This document shows, piece after piece, positions 1 to 9,185 of a stretch of 64,000 bases of DNA; the stretch's first letter is position 1, and each line of letters begins with the position of its first letter. Below the pieces are notes generated by a model. That model was not told where the DNA came from. It worked only from the letters and a program-made list of their open reading frames with translations, and did not search any database. A program made the position numbers and the translations under genes. The DNA lies in contig CAWFMB010000016.1 of NCBI GenBank assembly GCA_963816685.1, positions 124,001 through 188,000 of the forward strand, written 5' to 3'. The DNA comes from CAVYUC01 sp963816685 (GTDB lineage Bacteria > Bacteroidota > Bacteroidia > Bacteroidales > Prolixibacteraceae).

Positions 1-2
1 TT

Positions 3-161
3 GCTGTTACTCCATTACATTTCTTTGCAGGTGCAGGTAGAATACAATTTCCGCAATTAATTTCTGGGGAAAAAATTCCTCATTTATTCTTTGCTATTCC
101 ACAAATCAAAAAAGCCTTTAAGCGCTTAAGAGCAGTAAAAGACATGCTGTTGCATTCATAA
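3..161 (+). CDS. Possible 3' end of a truncated CDS, unknown product
   Basis: An open frame runs from the window edge to a TAA at 159-161, giving 52 codons with no start inside the window. The peptide ends in a basic stretch (IPQIKKAFKRLRAVKDML). No family is recognised. A second short frame is also open over the first 57 bases, so the choice of frame is uncertain. It is offered only as the probable tail of a gene lying upstream. Confidence 0.3.
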   Translation, partial: AVTPLHFFAGAGRIQFPQLISGEKIPHLFFAIPQIKKAFKRLRAVKDMLLHS

Positions 162-200
162 CTAACATCTTAACCTATTCTGCACATCTGTTTCTTTAAT

Positions 201-216
201 TGGTATAACAGTTGCC
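201..216 (+). promoter_or_regulatory. Candidate sigma-54 (-24/-12) promoter of the PDH operon
   Basis: TGGTAT, five bases, then TTGC. This has the GG and GC dinucleotides at the invariant sigma-54 spacing (consensus TGGCAC-N5-TTGC). It lies about 115 bp upstream of the aceE start, leaving a fairly long leader. An NtrC-type activator is encoded at 33931-35292. No activator site was identified, so this is a sequence match only. Confidence 0.4.
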
Positions 217-329
217 CCTGTCATGTTTACAAACAGATACAGAAAATATGAATAACATGAACAGAGGTATTTAAAGCCAAAACACTTCCTAACAGCTGGT
301 ACATTAGATTCAAATTCAAATTTATTAAA

Positions 330-2993
330 ATGGCAGATCACGAAAAAGAAAAAATTATCTCCCTCGAAAATCAGGAATGGCTGGATTCAATTGATTATAT
401 TATTGAAAATGAAGAAAGCGGCCGGGTGGAAGAGATAATCGATTTGCTCCGGGACCGAATCATCGAAAAAGGAATTCATCTGCAACCTCATCTGAACACT
501 CCTTATGTAAACACAATTTCAACTTCCGAAGAGTCGGATTATCCGGGAGACCGGAAACTTGAACGGAAAATTAAAAGCATTATCAGGTGGAATGCAATGG
601 CAATGGTTGTCCAGGCCAATAAAAAAAAGGAAGGAATCGGAGGGCACATTTCAACGTATGCATCGGCGGCAACATTGTATGAAGTAGGTTTTAACCACTT
701 CTTCAGAGGTGGCGATGGAAATGAACCTGCTGACATTATTTATTTTCAGGGACATGCTTCCCCGGGTATTTACGCCCGTTCATTTCTGGAAGGCCGGATT
801 TCAGAAAAAATGCTGGAGAATTTCAGAAGGGAATTAAATCCGGAGGGTGGTTTGCCGTCGTATCCACACCCCCGACTGATGAAAGATTACTGGCAGTTTC
901 CAACGGTTTCCATGGGGTTGTCGCCAATAATGGCCATCTACCAGGCCCGCTTTAATAAATATCTACAGGACAAAGGCTTACTTGATGCTCCAAATCAAAA
1001 AGTGTGGGCGTTTTTAGGCGATGGAGAAATGGACGAGCCTGAATCAATGGGCGCATTAACCCTCGCATCGCGCGAAGAACTGGATAACCTCATTTTTGTA
1101 ATCAACTGCAACCTGCAGCGCCTCGATGGCCCTGTGCGGGGAAACAGCTCGATAATTCAGGAACTTGAAGCCGCATTTCGTGGTGCCGGATGGAGTGTTT
1201 TAAAAGTGGCACAGGGTGAAAATTGGGATCCACTTTTAAAAAAAGATAAATCAGGCCTCCTGAAAAAAAGATTGGGAGAACTGGTGGATGGTGAAAGACA
1301 AAAATTTTCAATTTCCGAAGGTAGTTATATCCGAAAGGAATTCTTTGGAAAATATGATGAACTGCGCTCACTTGTTAAAAACATGAGTGATGAAGATCTG
1401 GCAAAATTACGCCGTGGCGGACATGATCCACTGAAGGTTTTCAACGCCTTTAAAAAAGCACAGGAAAGCAAAAATATGCCAGTTGTAATTCTGGCTCAAA
1501 CAATTAAAGGTTATGGCCTTGGCGAAGCAGGTGAAGGCCGGAACATTACTCATCAACAAAAAAAACTGAACGAAGATGAACTTATTCATTTCCGTGACCG
1601 TTTTGACATTCCAATTTCGGATGAGGAAGTTGCTAAAGCACCATTTTATTATCCCGGCGATGATAGCGAAGAAATTAAATATTTACTCGAACAACGTAAA
1701 AAGCTTGGAGGTTTTCTTCCAAAAAGAAACCGTGAAAAATCCGGCTTTAAAATGCCCGACTCTGGTGTATTTGAAGAATTATTTAAAGGTTCCGGAAAAC
1801 GCGAAGTTGCCACAACAATGGCAGCAGTTCAGTTACTTTCGAAATTATTGAAAGATAAAAATGTGGGGAAACTGATTGTACCAATTGTACCGGATGAATC
1901 GCGCACATTTGGAATGGATTCCCTGTTCAGGCAGGCGGGAATTTATGCCCACACCGGCCAGTTGTATGAACCGGTTGATCGTGAAAGCCTTTTGTATTAC
2001 AAAGAAGCAAAAGATGGAGCAATCCTTGAAGAAGGCATTACTGAAGCCGGCTCCATGTCGTCGTTTATTGCTGCGGGAACAGCATATTCAACCCACCAAA
2101 TCAATTGCATTCCGTTTTACATTTTCTATTCGATGTTTGGATTTCAACGTATTGGCGATTTAATCTGGGCCGCAGCTGATGCACGTGCCAAAGGATTTTT
2201 ATTTGGCGGAACTGCCGGAAGATCAACACTGGCAGGAGAAGGATTGCAGCACCAGGATGGTCAAAGTCACCTGCTTGCTTTACCCGTGCCCTCCGTAAGA
2301 ACTTATGATCCTGCATTTGCATTTGAACTTGCTGTAATTATCCGGGACGGAATAAAAAGAATGTTTGAAGATGGCGAAGATATATTTTACTACATCACCG
2401 TCATGAATGAAAAATACAAGATGCCATCAATGCCGTCGAGGAAAGGTATCGAGACCGGAATTATAAAAGGAATGTACAAGTACAGAAACAGCCAGAAAAA
2501 TAAACACAATCTTCACCTGATGGGAAGCGGTTCAATTTTAAATGAAGCATTAAAAGCCGCAGAAATCCTGAAAAAAGACTACAACATTTTCCCGGAAGTG
2601 TGGAGTGTTACAAGTTATAAAAAATTATACGATGATGCAATTGAAACTGAACGGGCAAACCGGTTGGGAGACAAATCTGAAAAAACTTATATTGAAGATT
2701 GCGTTGGTACAGACGAAGGAACTTTTATCGCTGCATCCGATTATGTGAAAGCACTGCCGCTTTCAGTTTCCAAATGGTTTCCGGGCAGGTTTGCTGCATT
2801 GGGTACCGACGGATTCGGGCTAAGCGATCACCGCGATGAGTTGCGAGAGCATTTTGAAATTGATGCAAGTCACATTGTTTGGTGCGCACTTTCTAACCTA
2901 CATCAGCAAAATAAAATTGATGAAAAGGTTTATAAAAAGGCAAAAAATAATCTGAAACCAAACAGCAGTAAAAAATCCCCGACCGATGTTTAA
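330..2993 (+). CDS. aceE: Pyruvate dehydrogenase E1, homodimeric type
   Basis: Thiamine-diphosphate-dependent E1 of the pyruvate dehydrogenase complex: it decarboxylates pyruvate and reductively acetylates the lipoyl group of E2. The 887-residue length equals that of E. coli AceE, the single-chain homodimeric type rather than the alpha/beta type. The TPP-binding signature is visible as GDGEMDEPES followed by NCNLQRLDGPV around residues 230-265. The central and C-terminal transketolase-like parts follow (GTAGRSTLAGEGLQHQDG near 630; ALGTDGFGLSDHRDELREHF near the end). It is first of three genes, with aceF 52 bp downstream and lpdA 5 bp after that, so a PDH operon. The ATG at 330 has no clear Shine-Dalgarno sequence, as for most genes here. 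Confidence 0.97.
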   Translation: MADHEKEKIISLENQEWLDSIDYIIENEESGRVEEIIDLLRDRIIEKGIHLQPHLNTPYVNTISTSEESDYPGDRKLERKIKSIIRWNAMAMVVQANKKKEGIGGHISTYASAATLYEVGFNHFFRGGDGNEPADIIYFQGHASPGIYARSFLEGRISEKMLENFRRELNPEGGLPSYPHPRLMKDYWQFPTVSMGLSPIMAIYQARFNKYLQDKGLLDAPNQKVWAFLGDGEMDEPESMGALTLASREELDNLIFVINCNLQRLDGPVRGNSSIIQELEAAFRGAGWSVLKVAQGENWDPLLKKDKSGLLKKRLGELVDGERQKFSISEGSYIRKEFFGKYDELRSLVKNMSDEDLAKLRRGGHDPLKVFNAFKKAQESKNMPVVILAQTIKGYGLGEAGEGRNITHQQKKLNEDELIHFRDRFDIPISDEEVAKAPFYYPGDDSEEIKYLLEQRKKLGGFLPKRNREKSGFKMPDSGVFEELFKGSGKREVATTMAAVQLLSKLLKDKNVGKLIVPIVPDESRTFGMDSLFRQAGIYAHTGQLYEPVDRESLLYYKEAKDGAILEEGITEAGSMSSFIAAGTAYSTHQINCIPFYIFYSMFGFQRIGDLIWAAADARAKGFLFGGTAGRSTLAGEGLQHQDGQSHLLALPVPSVRTYDPAFAFELAVIIRDGIKRMFEDGEDIFYYITVMNEKYKMPSMPSRKGIETGIIKGMYKYRNSQKNKHNLHLMGSGSILNEALKAAEILKKDYNIFPEVWSVTSYKKLYDDAIETERANRLGDKSEKTYIEDCVGTDEGTFIAASDYVKALPLSVSKWFPGRFAALGTDGFGLSDHRDELREHFEIDASHIVWCALSNLHQQNKIDEKVYKKAKNNLKPNSSKKSPTDV

Positions 2994-3045
2994 CCAGCCT
3001 CACACATAAATCCCCTGGCTGGATTTACAATTTAAAATTAACAAG

Positions 3046-4443
3046 ATGAAAAAAGAAATTAAAATACCGGATATTGCTGAAAATGTGGAAACCGGATTAG
3101 TTGCAGGAGTTCTTGTATCAAAGGGCGATAAAATATCGGTTGACCAGTCGGTGGTTGAAATAGAAACAGACAAAGCCACTACAGATATTCCTTCTCCGTT
3201 TGCCGGGATTGTGGATGAAATTAAAATAAAAGAAGGTGATGAAGTAAAGGTGAACCAGGTGATTATGATTATTGAAACGGAAGATGAGGAGGAAGAAGGC
3301 GGAGAAGAAGGCTCAGGCGAAGGCGAAGGCGGAGAAGAAGACGAAGGAGGAAAAGAAGGAAAAGAAGACACTGAAGGTGAAGGTAATGGCGGAGATGATG
3401 AGGATGAGGATGAGGATGAAGAAATAGAAGAGGACAAAGAAAAAACGAAAAAGAAAAAGGAAGATTCACCGGAAAAAGAACAGAAAAATGAAAATGAAAA
3501 AGAGAAAGATGTAGATAAGGAAGAAACGGTTGAAGATGAGGGCAAAAGACGCGAACTAAGTGCGGTTCCTGCAGCGCCATCGGTTAGAAGATTGGCGCGC
3601 GAAATGGATGTTGATATAACCAAGATTAAAGGCAGCGGCCCTGGTAACCGCATTACTGCAGATGATGTTAAAAGCCATTCCGAAAAACCGGTACCGGAGA
3701 AGCAACCGGAAACAAAAAAAACAAAACTACCGGATTTTACACAGTGGGGTTCAATCTCATCTGAACCAATGAGTACCATCCGGAAAATTACCTCTAAAAA
3801 TGTACAGGAGGCATGGCATACCATTCCGCATGTTACGCAATTTGATGAAGCCGATATTACTGATCTGGAAAACTTCAGAAAACAAAGTCAGGCTAAAATG
3901 GAAAAAGAGGGTGGCAAATTAACTATCACTGCTATACTGTTGAAAATTGCCGGTTTTGCGCTGCAAAAATTCCCCCGGTTCAATTCCAGCATCGATACTG
4001 AAAATGAAAAGTTGATTTACAAACATTTCTACAACATCGGTATTGCAGTTGACACACCAAAGGGATTGCTTGTACCGGTGGTTCGGGATGTAAATAAAAA
4101 ATCGCTGAAAGAACTTTCGGTTGAATTATCAGACCTGGCACAAAAAGCCCGCGACAAAAAAATAGCCCCCGAAGAAATGCAGGGAGGAAATTTCACCATT
4201 TCCAACCTTGGCGGTATTGGAGGTACAGCTTTTACCCCTATTGTTTTGCCGCCGCAGGTTGCAATCTTAGGTGTTTCAAGAGCAGCTTACAAACAGGTTT
4301 TTATTGAAGATGAATTTAAAAAACGGCTGATAATTCCGCTTTCACTTTCATACGATCACCGGGTAATTGATGGCGCTGATGGTGCCCGTTTTCTGCGGTG
4401 GATTTGCGAAGTGATTGAAGATCCATATGCCCTTTTACAATAA
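3046..4443 (+). CDS. aceF: Pyruvate dehydrogenase E2, dihydrolipoamide acetyltransferase
   Basis: Core acetyltransferase of the PDH complex, 465 aa. It has one N-terminal lipoyl domain (about residues 1-80, lipoylated Lys within EIETDKATTDIPSP), a peripheral-subunit-binding domain (about 170-210, VRRLAREMDVDITKIKGSG) that docks E1/E3, and the CAT catalytic domain ending with SYDHRVIDGADGARFL, which carries the active-site His and Asp. The linker between the lipoyl and binding domains (about residues 83-170) is almost wholly Glu, Asp, Lys and Gly. The usual E2 linker is Ala-Pro rich, so this is unusual (see findings). Located between aceE and lpdA; the stop is 5 bp before lpdA. Confidence 0.96.
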   Translation: MKKEIKIPDIAENVETGLVAGVLVSKGDKISVDQSVVEIETDKATTDIPSPFAGIVDEIKIKEGDEVKVNQVIMIIETEDEEEEGGEEGSGEGEGGEEDEGGKEGKEDTEGEGNGGDDEDEDEDEEIEEDKEKTKKKKEDSPEKEQKNENEKEKDVDKEETVEDEGKRRELSAVPAAPSVRRLAREMDVDITKIKGSGPGNRITADDVKSHSEKPVPEKQPETKKTKLPDFTQWGSISSEPMSTIRKITSKNVQEAWHTIPHVTQFDEADITDLENFRKQSQAKMEKEGGKLTITAILLKIAGFALQKFPRFNSSIDTENEKLIYKHFYNIGIAVDTPKGLLVPVVRDVNKKSLKELSVELSDLAQKARDKKIAPEEMQGGNFTISNLGGIGGTAFTPIVLPPQVAILGVSRAAYKQVFIEDEFKKRLIIPLSLSYDHRVIDGADGARFLRWICEVIEDPYALLQ

Positions 4444-4448
4444 AAAGT

Positions 4449-5867
4449 ATGAGTAACACAGAAAAACATGAGTTAGTGATAATTGGAGCCGGCCCCGGTG
4501 GTTACCGTGCTGCATTTATGGCTGCCGATTTGGGACTGAAAGTAACACTTGTAGATCCCGAAATAAATCCCGGCGGTATTTGCCTCTACCGCGGTTGTAT
4601 CCCTACAAAGGCATTGCTCCACCTTTCCAAAATTAAACTCGATGCTGAGCATGCAGGCGAAATGGGTATTCACTTTACCGCTTCGGAAGTAGATATTGAA
4701 AAAGTGGGAAAGTGGAAAAATAACGTGGTAAAAAAACTAACCGGCGGTTTGGGGCAGCTTGTAAAAGCACGTAAAATAAATTACGTGAGGGGAACAGCAG
4801 AATTTATCAATTCAAAAACCATCCAACTGAATAAAAAGGATGGAAACAGGAAAAAGATTTCATTCGATAATGTCATAATTGCCACCGGAGCAAAACCTTT
4901 GAAACTGCCAGGAATTGATCTTAAGGATCCACGAATTATGGATTCGGCAGAATCACTGGAATTAAAAGATATTCCGGGAAAATTACTGGTAGTCGGTGGT
5001 GGTTACATTGGCCTCGAAATGGCAACCATTTACAAGGCGTTAAGCAGCGAAATTACAGTTGTCGAACTCACAGATGATTTTATGCCCGGTCTCGACAAAG
5101 ATTTAATTGCTGCGTATAAAAAAGCAGGCAAATCAACATTTAAAGATATCCTGCTGGAAACAAAAGTAACCAGCATCGAAAAAAAGGGGAAATCGCTTAA
5201 GGTCGAATTCGAAACCAAACAGAAAAAGAAATTCAGCAAAGAGTTTGACAAGGTTCTAATAGCCGTTGGACAGGAACCAAATACAAAAAATCTTGGCCTT
5301 GATAATATTTCAGTAGAGCAAGATGAAAAAGGATTTATAAAAGTTAACGACCGCCAACAAACTTCTGAACAAGGAATTTATGCCATTGGTGATGTTGCCG
5401 GTCCTCCCCTGCTGGCACATAAAGCGAGTTATGAAGGGAAAGTGGCTGCAGAGGTTATTGCTGGGAAAAAATCGGCAAATGATGCAAAAGCAATTCCTGC
5501 AGTTATTTATACCGAACCGGAAATTGCCACCTGCGGATTAAGTGAGAGAGAAGCCGGTGAAAAAAATATTGATATCAAAGTCGTTAAATTTCCATGGCCT
5601 GCATCCGGACGCGCGGTTGCAATGAATTCAGGCCAGGGTTTTACAAAACTTCTTGTGCATCCTGAAAACGAACGCATCCTGGGAGCAGGAATAGTGGGCA
5701 AAAACGCAGGAGATATGATTGCCGAACTGGTGCTGGCCATTGAAATGGCCGCCACTGCCGAAGATATTGCTTTAACCATTCACCCCCATCCCACATTATC
5801 AGAAACCATCATGGAAGCCGCCGAAATGTTTTACGGACATCCGGCACATACCTTCATGAAAAAATAA
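4449..5867 (+). CDS. lpdA: Dihydrolipoyl dehydrogenase (E3)
   Basis: FAD-dependent E3 that reoxidises dihydrolipoamide with NAD+. It is 472 aa, standard for the family. Visible are the N-terminal FAD dinucleotide fold (IIGAGPGGYRAAFMAADLG), the redox-active disulfide GGICLYRGCIPTKALL (Cys-x4-Cys), the NAD fold near residue 180 (VVGGGYIGLEMATIY), the second FAD motif (GIYAIGDVAG) and the C-terminal dimerisation domain with the catalytic His-Glu pair in HPHPTLSETIMEA. Third gene of the PDH operon, 5 bp after aceF. It could also serve 2-oxoglutarate dehydrogenase or glycine cleavage; no such genes lie in the window. Confidence 0.96.
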   Translation: MSNTEKHELVIIGAGPGGYRAAFMAADLGLKVTLVDPEINPGGICLYRGCIPTKALLHLSKIKLDAEHAGEMGIHFTASEVDIEKVGKWKNNVVKKLTGGLGQLVKARKINYVRGTAEFINSKTIQLNKKDGNRKKISFDNVIIATGAKPLKLPGIDLKDPRIMDSAESLELKDIPGKLLVVGGGYIGLEMATIYKALSSEITVVELTDDFMPGLDKDLIAAYKKAGKSTFKDILLETKVTSIEKKGKSLKVEFETKQKKKFSKEFDKVLIAVGQEPNTKNLGLDNISVEQDEKGFIKVNDRQQTSEQGIYAIGDVAGPPLLAHKASYEGKVAAEVIAGKKSANDAKAIPAVIYTEPEIATCGLSEREAGEKNIDIKVVKFPWPASGRAVAMNSGQGFTKLLVHPENERILGAGIVGKNAGDMIAELVLAIEMAATAEDIALTIHPHPTLSETIMEAAEMFYGHPAHTFMKK

Positions 5868-5941
5868 ATTTTTATCACTATGAAACGAACATGTTTGCAG
5901 AAAAACACAAACACCGATGAACAAATTACATGTGAGTTCCC

Positions 5942-5962
5942 TGCCCGTTGGTCAGGCGGGCA
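5942..5962 (+). other. GC-rich hairpin after lpdA
   Basis: TGCCCG and CGGGCA pair across a 9-base loop, about 75 bp after the lpdA stop. There is no T tract, so it is not a classical intrinsic terminator. It may cap the PDH mRNA or be a small dispersed repeat. Confidence 0.3.
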
Positions 5963-6034
5963 TCGGGTGAGAAAGTGGTTGAAAGAAATCAAGTTTAACC
6001 GATAGCTAATTAGAAACTTTTAAAATTTGTACAG

Positions 6035-6892
6035 ATGAAAACTATAATTATTAATGATTTAAACAGCAAATGGGATTCTGTAATACCTTACGGACTAAGG
6101 CTTGCACGCGCTCTGGAGACGGAAGCCGAAGTGCTTCATATTATCGATACCCGTTTGCACCAGGCCGAATATACCTCCTATTCTGATTCGCAATCCATTA
6201 CACCCGGGACAACGCTTTCGCAGGATGAAATTATCAACCGGGAAACAGGAAGAGGACAGCTTCAAATGGATAATGTGCTTAGCAAGGAGGCATCCCGGTT
6301 GAATTACCCGTTGAAGGTGAATTCGGAAATCATAGTTAATTCTGTGGAAGATATACTGACGGAAAGAATCAGCAAAGATCCGGAAACCGTTGTTGTTATT
6401 AATGCGGAACCAGACGGATACATTTTCCAGTCAAGGGAAGATATTCTTGAAGCCATTAAAGAAACCGGCGCAGTCGCTATCCTGGTTCCTCCCAAAAAAG
6501 AATTTAAAGATTACAAATATGTGTTGCTGCCTGCTGATTTCGATTCGCAAAAGTTTGATTCCTTCACTGATATACGATTTATTTTCGAATGTTTTAAACC
6601 ACTTATTGAAGCCACAAGTGTGGCTACGGAAAAAAATTATGCTGATTTGGAACTGAAAGGCAAATCATGGAAAAAAGTTGCTGAAGGAAATTTTGTGCCT
6701 TCAACATTGAAAACCAATATTATTAATGGCGACAATTTTACAGAAACGCTGTTGAATTACATGAAAAGAAATAATAAAGAACTTGTAATAATAGTTGAGC
6801 AAAAGCAAACTAAAAGCAGATATAAAACCAATGAAATATTTGCAATAACCGGCGGAGCGAAAATTCCTGTTCTGTTACATTACCATAGATAA
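6035..6892 (+). CDS. Universal stress protein family, tandem-domain
   Basis: 285 aa. The start resembles a UspA fold (MKTIIINDLN then LRLARALETEAEVLHIID, beta-alpha-beta as in Usp proteins), and a second half begins near residue 160 (KYVLLPADFDS) and ends with PVLLHYHR, so it appears to be two fused Usp-like domains. The canonical ATP-binding G-x2-G-x9-G(S/T) loop is not clear, suggesting a non-nucleotide-binding type. Usp proteins act in the cytoplasm in survival of starvation and redox stress. It stands alone between the PDH operon and the PRC-barrel gene, with spacers of about 170 and 200 bp, so probably has its own promoter. The family call rests on fold-like motifs and length. Confidence 0.7.
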   Translation: MKTIIINDLNSKWDSVIPYGLRLARALETEAEVLHIIDTRLHQAEYTSYSDSQSITPGTTLSQDEIINRETGRGQLQMDNVLSKEASRLNYPLKVNSEIIVNSVEDILTERISKDPETVVVINAEPDGYIFQSREDILEAIKETGAVAILVPPKKEFKDYKYVLLPADFDSQKFDSFTDIRFIFECFKPLIEATSVATEKNYADLELKGKSWKKVAEGNFVPSTLKTNIINGDNFTETLLNYMKRNNKELVIIVEQKQTKSRYKTNEIFAITGGAKIPVLLHYHR

Positions 6893-7041
6893 TTTGAAAA
6901 TTGAACTTAAAATTTTATTGAGTAATAGTTCCCCATAAAAAAGAATAAGTCCACAATTTGTTTTGACAATGAATTATGATAAAGGTATCAAAACAGCATT
7001 ACACATCATTTTACAGTACTTTACGTCACGAAAACTATTTC

Positions 7042-7057
7042 TGGCACATTTTTACAA
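7042..7057 (+). promoter_or_regulatory. Weak -24-like element upstream of the PRC-barrel gene
   Basis: A perfect TGGCAC (the sigma-54 -24 consensus) lies about 45 bp before the PRC-barrel ATG, similar to the placement of better -24/-12 pairs in this window. The expected -12 TTGC is not present at the right spacing (TACA instead). Listed because of the pattern; weak on its own. Confidence 0.15.
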
Positions 7058-7091
7058 CATTATTATTCTACTGAATTAAAAATCAGAAATT

Positions 7092-7841
7092 ATGAAACGT
7101 AGTTTAAAAGAATTAAAAGGATATTCATTACAGGCCATCGATGGAGAAAAAGGAAAAGTTAAAAACTTCCTGTTCGATGACGAAACCTGGATAATCAGGT
7201 ATGTAGAAGCAGATTTGGGAAGCTTTTTTTCAGAAAAAAGGGTATTAATCCCGCGGGAACATCTTGCTGAACCACAGTGGGAAGAAAAACATTTTCCTGT
7301 TAATCTTACAGTGAAAAGAATAGAAAACTCGCCCAATCTTGAATATGATCTTCCTGTTTCGAGAAGGTACGAAAATGAACTGATGGAACATTATGAACTT
7401 CAGCCTTACTGGCCGGCAAATATTGCCGCCTACTCGGGAAGAGAATCGATGTTCAACCCTGACAATCCGTTTAAAACGCCAAAACATGTAGTAAGCGAAG
7501 ATCAACTCGAAACTAATCTTCGAAGTTTCAACGAGGTCCGGGGTTATTATATCCGCGCCATTGATGATAATTTTGGACACATCGAAGATTTAATTATCGA
7601 TGATGGCGAGTGGCAAATTCTGTATGTAATTATCGACACAAAAAATATACTGCCCTGGAGCAAAAAAGTTATTCTGCCCATTGAAATAGTGGAAGAAATT
7701 AATTTTCCTGACAAGGAAGCTTTAATCAACCTTTCAAAAGATGCAATTAAAAACGCACCCGAATACAATCCGGCTCTGGCAATTAATGCTGAATATGAAA
7801 AAGTTCTGTATGATTTTTACGGCCGGGAAATTATAAAATAA
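7092..7841 (+). CDS. PRC-barrel domain protein (two PRC repeats)
   Basis: 249 aa, cytoplasmic, no signal peptide. Two PRC-barrel-like repeats are visible: residues about 3-80 (LKELKGYSLQAIDGEKGKVKNFLFDDETWIIRYVEAD) and about 135-210 (EVRGYYIRAIDDNFGHIEDLIIDDGEWQILYVIIDT). Both carry the family pattern G-x-I-x-D/E-x2-I/F-D-D-x3-W-x-I-x-Y. PRC-barrels are found in photosynthetic reaction centre H subunits, RimM and many stress-linked bacterial proteins; the molecular role of this type is not established. Dodecin follows 29 bp downstream on the same strand, so the two are probably co-transcribed, and a terminator follows dodecin. Confidence 0.8.
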   Translation: MKRSLKELKGYSLQAIDGEKGKVKNFLFDDETWIIRYVEADLGSFFSEKRVLIPREHLAEPQWEEKHFPVNLTVKRIENSPNLEYDLPVSRRYENELMEHYELQPYWPANIAAYSGRESMFNPDNPFKTPKHVVSEDQLETNLRSFNEVRGYYIRAIDDNFGHIEDLIIDDGEWQILYVIIDTKNILPWSKKVILPIEIVEEINFPDKEALINLSKDAIKNAPEYNPALAINAEYEKVLYDFYGREIIK

Positions 7842-7870
7842 ATAGTTTAATTATTTAAAAATGAATCGTT

Positions 7871-8074
7871 ATGAGAAAAATTGTAAAAGTAATTGAAGTA
7901 ATTGCAACATCTGAAAAAGGATTTACCGAAGCAACACAAAATGCTTTGGAAGAAGCTTCAAAATCGGTAAAAAACATTAAATCGATTTACATCAAGGAAA
8001 TGAATGCAAATGTTGAAGACAACAAAATTGTATCGTATGCTGTAAATGCAAAAATCTCGTTTACACTTGATTAA
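7871..8074 (+). CDS. Dodecin family flavin-binding protein
   Basis: 67 aa, the usual dodecin length (65-71). The sequence shows the single beta-alpha-beta-beta pattern: KIVKVIEVIATSEKGFTEATQNALEEASKSVKNIKSIYIKEM, then a final strand with AVNAKISFTLD. Dodecins form hollow 12-mers that store or buffer flavins (riboflavin, FMN) and protect from flavin photochemistry. The aromatic residue that stacks on flavin in halobacterial dodecin (Trp) is replaced in this short protein, so ligand preference cannot be predicted. It follows the PRC-barrel gene by 29 bp and is followed 7 bp later by a strong terminator, so it ends a two-gene unit. Confidence 0.88.
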   Translation: MRKIVKVIEVIATSEKGFTEATQNALEEASKSVKNIKSIYIKEMNANVEDNKIVSYAVNAKISFTLD

Positions 8075-8080
8075 AAAGTA

Positions 8081-8114
8081 AAAAGTACTGTTCGAAAAGG
8101 AGCAGTACTTTTTT
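8081..8114 (+). terminator. Rho-independent terminator after dodecin
   Basis: AAAAGTACTG pairs with CAGTACTTTT across a 12-base loop and runs into a T-rich stretch. It separates the PRC-barrel/dodecin unit from gapA 30 bp further on. Confidence 0.8.
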
Positions 8115-8145
8115 ATTCAGACTTCACACAAAAAAACAATAAATC

Positions 8146-9132
8146 ATGATTAAAGTAGGGATTAACGGCCTTGGGCGAATTGGAAGAGCAGTGCTTAAAA
8201 TAGTACTGGATAATCCTGACATACAGGTTGCAGGTATAAATGATCTTATTCCTGTTGAAAATTTAGCTTATCTGTTGAAATATGATTCTGTATACGGTAA
8301 ATTTGAAAAAGAGATTGATTTCGACGAAAACAACCTGATAATTTCTGAAAGCAAATACAGGGTTTACAACGAAAAAGACCCGGCAAACCTGCCGTGGAAA
8401 GATTTGGATATCGATGTGGTTTTTGAATGTACCGGAATATTTACAAACACCGGGGGATTAAAAAAACATATCGATGCAGGTGCGAAACATGCCATACTTT
8501 CGGCCCCGGCAAAGAGTGAGGATATCATTACCGTTGTTCATGGAGTAAACAGCCCGGACGGAGATACAAAATATTTCTCGTGCGCATCGTGCACCACCAA
8601 CTGTATTACACCTGTAGTTGAAATCATGGAACGGAAACTCGGTGTTAAAAAAGCGATGCTGACCACCATTCATGCCTATACTTCGAGCCAGGGAATTGTA
8701 GACAGTCCGTCAAAAAAAATGCGTCGCGGACGGGCAGGCGCGGTTAACCTTGTACCAACTTCAACCGGTGCAGCGCAGGCAACAACCAAAGTTCTAACCC
8801 AACTGAAGGGAAAATTTGACGGTGTGGCTGTAAGAGTGCCTGTACCTGTTGGTTCAATTGCCGATATTGTATTTCTGACCGAAAAATCAACTTCAGTGGA
8901 TGAACTGAAAAAAATATTTAAGGAAGAAGCCACTTCAGAAAAATACAAAGGAATTCTCGAAGTCAGTGAAGAAGAGCTGGTATCATCAGACATCATTAAA
9001 AACCCTGCAGCATCAATAGTCGATCTCACTATGACCCAGGTTGTGGATGGCGATATGGTAAAAATTATGGCCTGGTACGACAACGAATGGGGCTATGCAA
9101 ACCAAATGGTTCGAGAAGCATTGCAATACTAA
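8146..9132 (+). CDS. gapA: Glyceraldehyde-3-phosphate dehydrogenase
   Basis: Phosphorylating NAD-dependent GAPDH of glycolysis, 328 aa. The N-terminal Rossmann fold starts with IKVGINGLGRIGRAVLK. The catalytic cysteine is Cys149 in SCASCTTNC, with the partner His in the following TTIHAYTSSQG. The substrate-binding loop (SPSKKMRRGRAGAVNLVPTS) and the C-terminal WYDNEWGYANQMV are all canonical. It is transcribed alone after a terminator; the next element downstream is the hairpin repeat and IS at 9147-10968. Together with pfkB (30102-31043) and the PDH operon it covers three control points of central carbon flow in this region. Confidence 0.96.
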   Translation: MIKVGINGLGRIGRAVLKIVLDNPDIQVAGINDLIPVENLAYLLKYDSVYGKFEKEIDFDENNLIISESKYRVYNEKDPANLPWKDLDIDVVFECTGIFTNTGGLKKHIDAGAKHAILSAPAKSEDIITVVHGVNSPDGDTKYFSCASCTTNCITPVVEIMERKLGVKKAMLTTIHAYTSSQGIVDSPSKKMRRGRAGAVNLVPTSTGAAQATTKVLTQLKGKFDGVAVRVPVPVGSIADIVFLTEKSTSVDELKKIFKEEATSEKYKGILEVSEEELVSSDIIKNPAASIVDLTMTQVVDGDMVKIMAWYDNEWGYANQMVREALQY

Positions 9133-9146
9133 CCTCATATTTTCAG

Positions 9147-9174
9147 CTAACCGTTGGTTAAAACCAACGGTAAA
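9147..9174 (+). repeat. 28-bp direct repeat with internal hairpin, left copy
   Basis: Identical to 10941-10968 in the same orientation. It contains a 9-bp perfect stem (CCGTTGGTT / AACCAACGG, loop AA) at 9151-9170. It lies directly outside the left end of the IS. It may be a long target duplication, a repeat into which the IS inserted, or the gapA transcript-end hairpin duplicated by the insertion. Confidence 0.8.
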
Positions 9175-9185
9175 CTTGACTTTGG

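Noticed and set aside
3000..3824. Long minus-strand ORF (274 aa), Ser/Phe-rich
   Set aside because: Shadow of the acidic repeat in aceF: the GAA/GAT repeats read as TTC/ATC on the other strand. No plausible protein.
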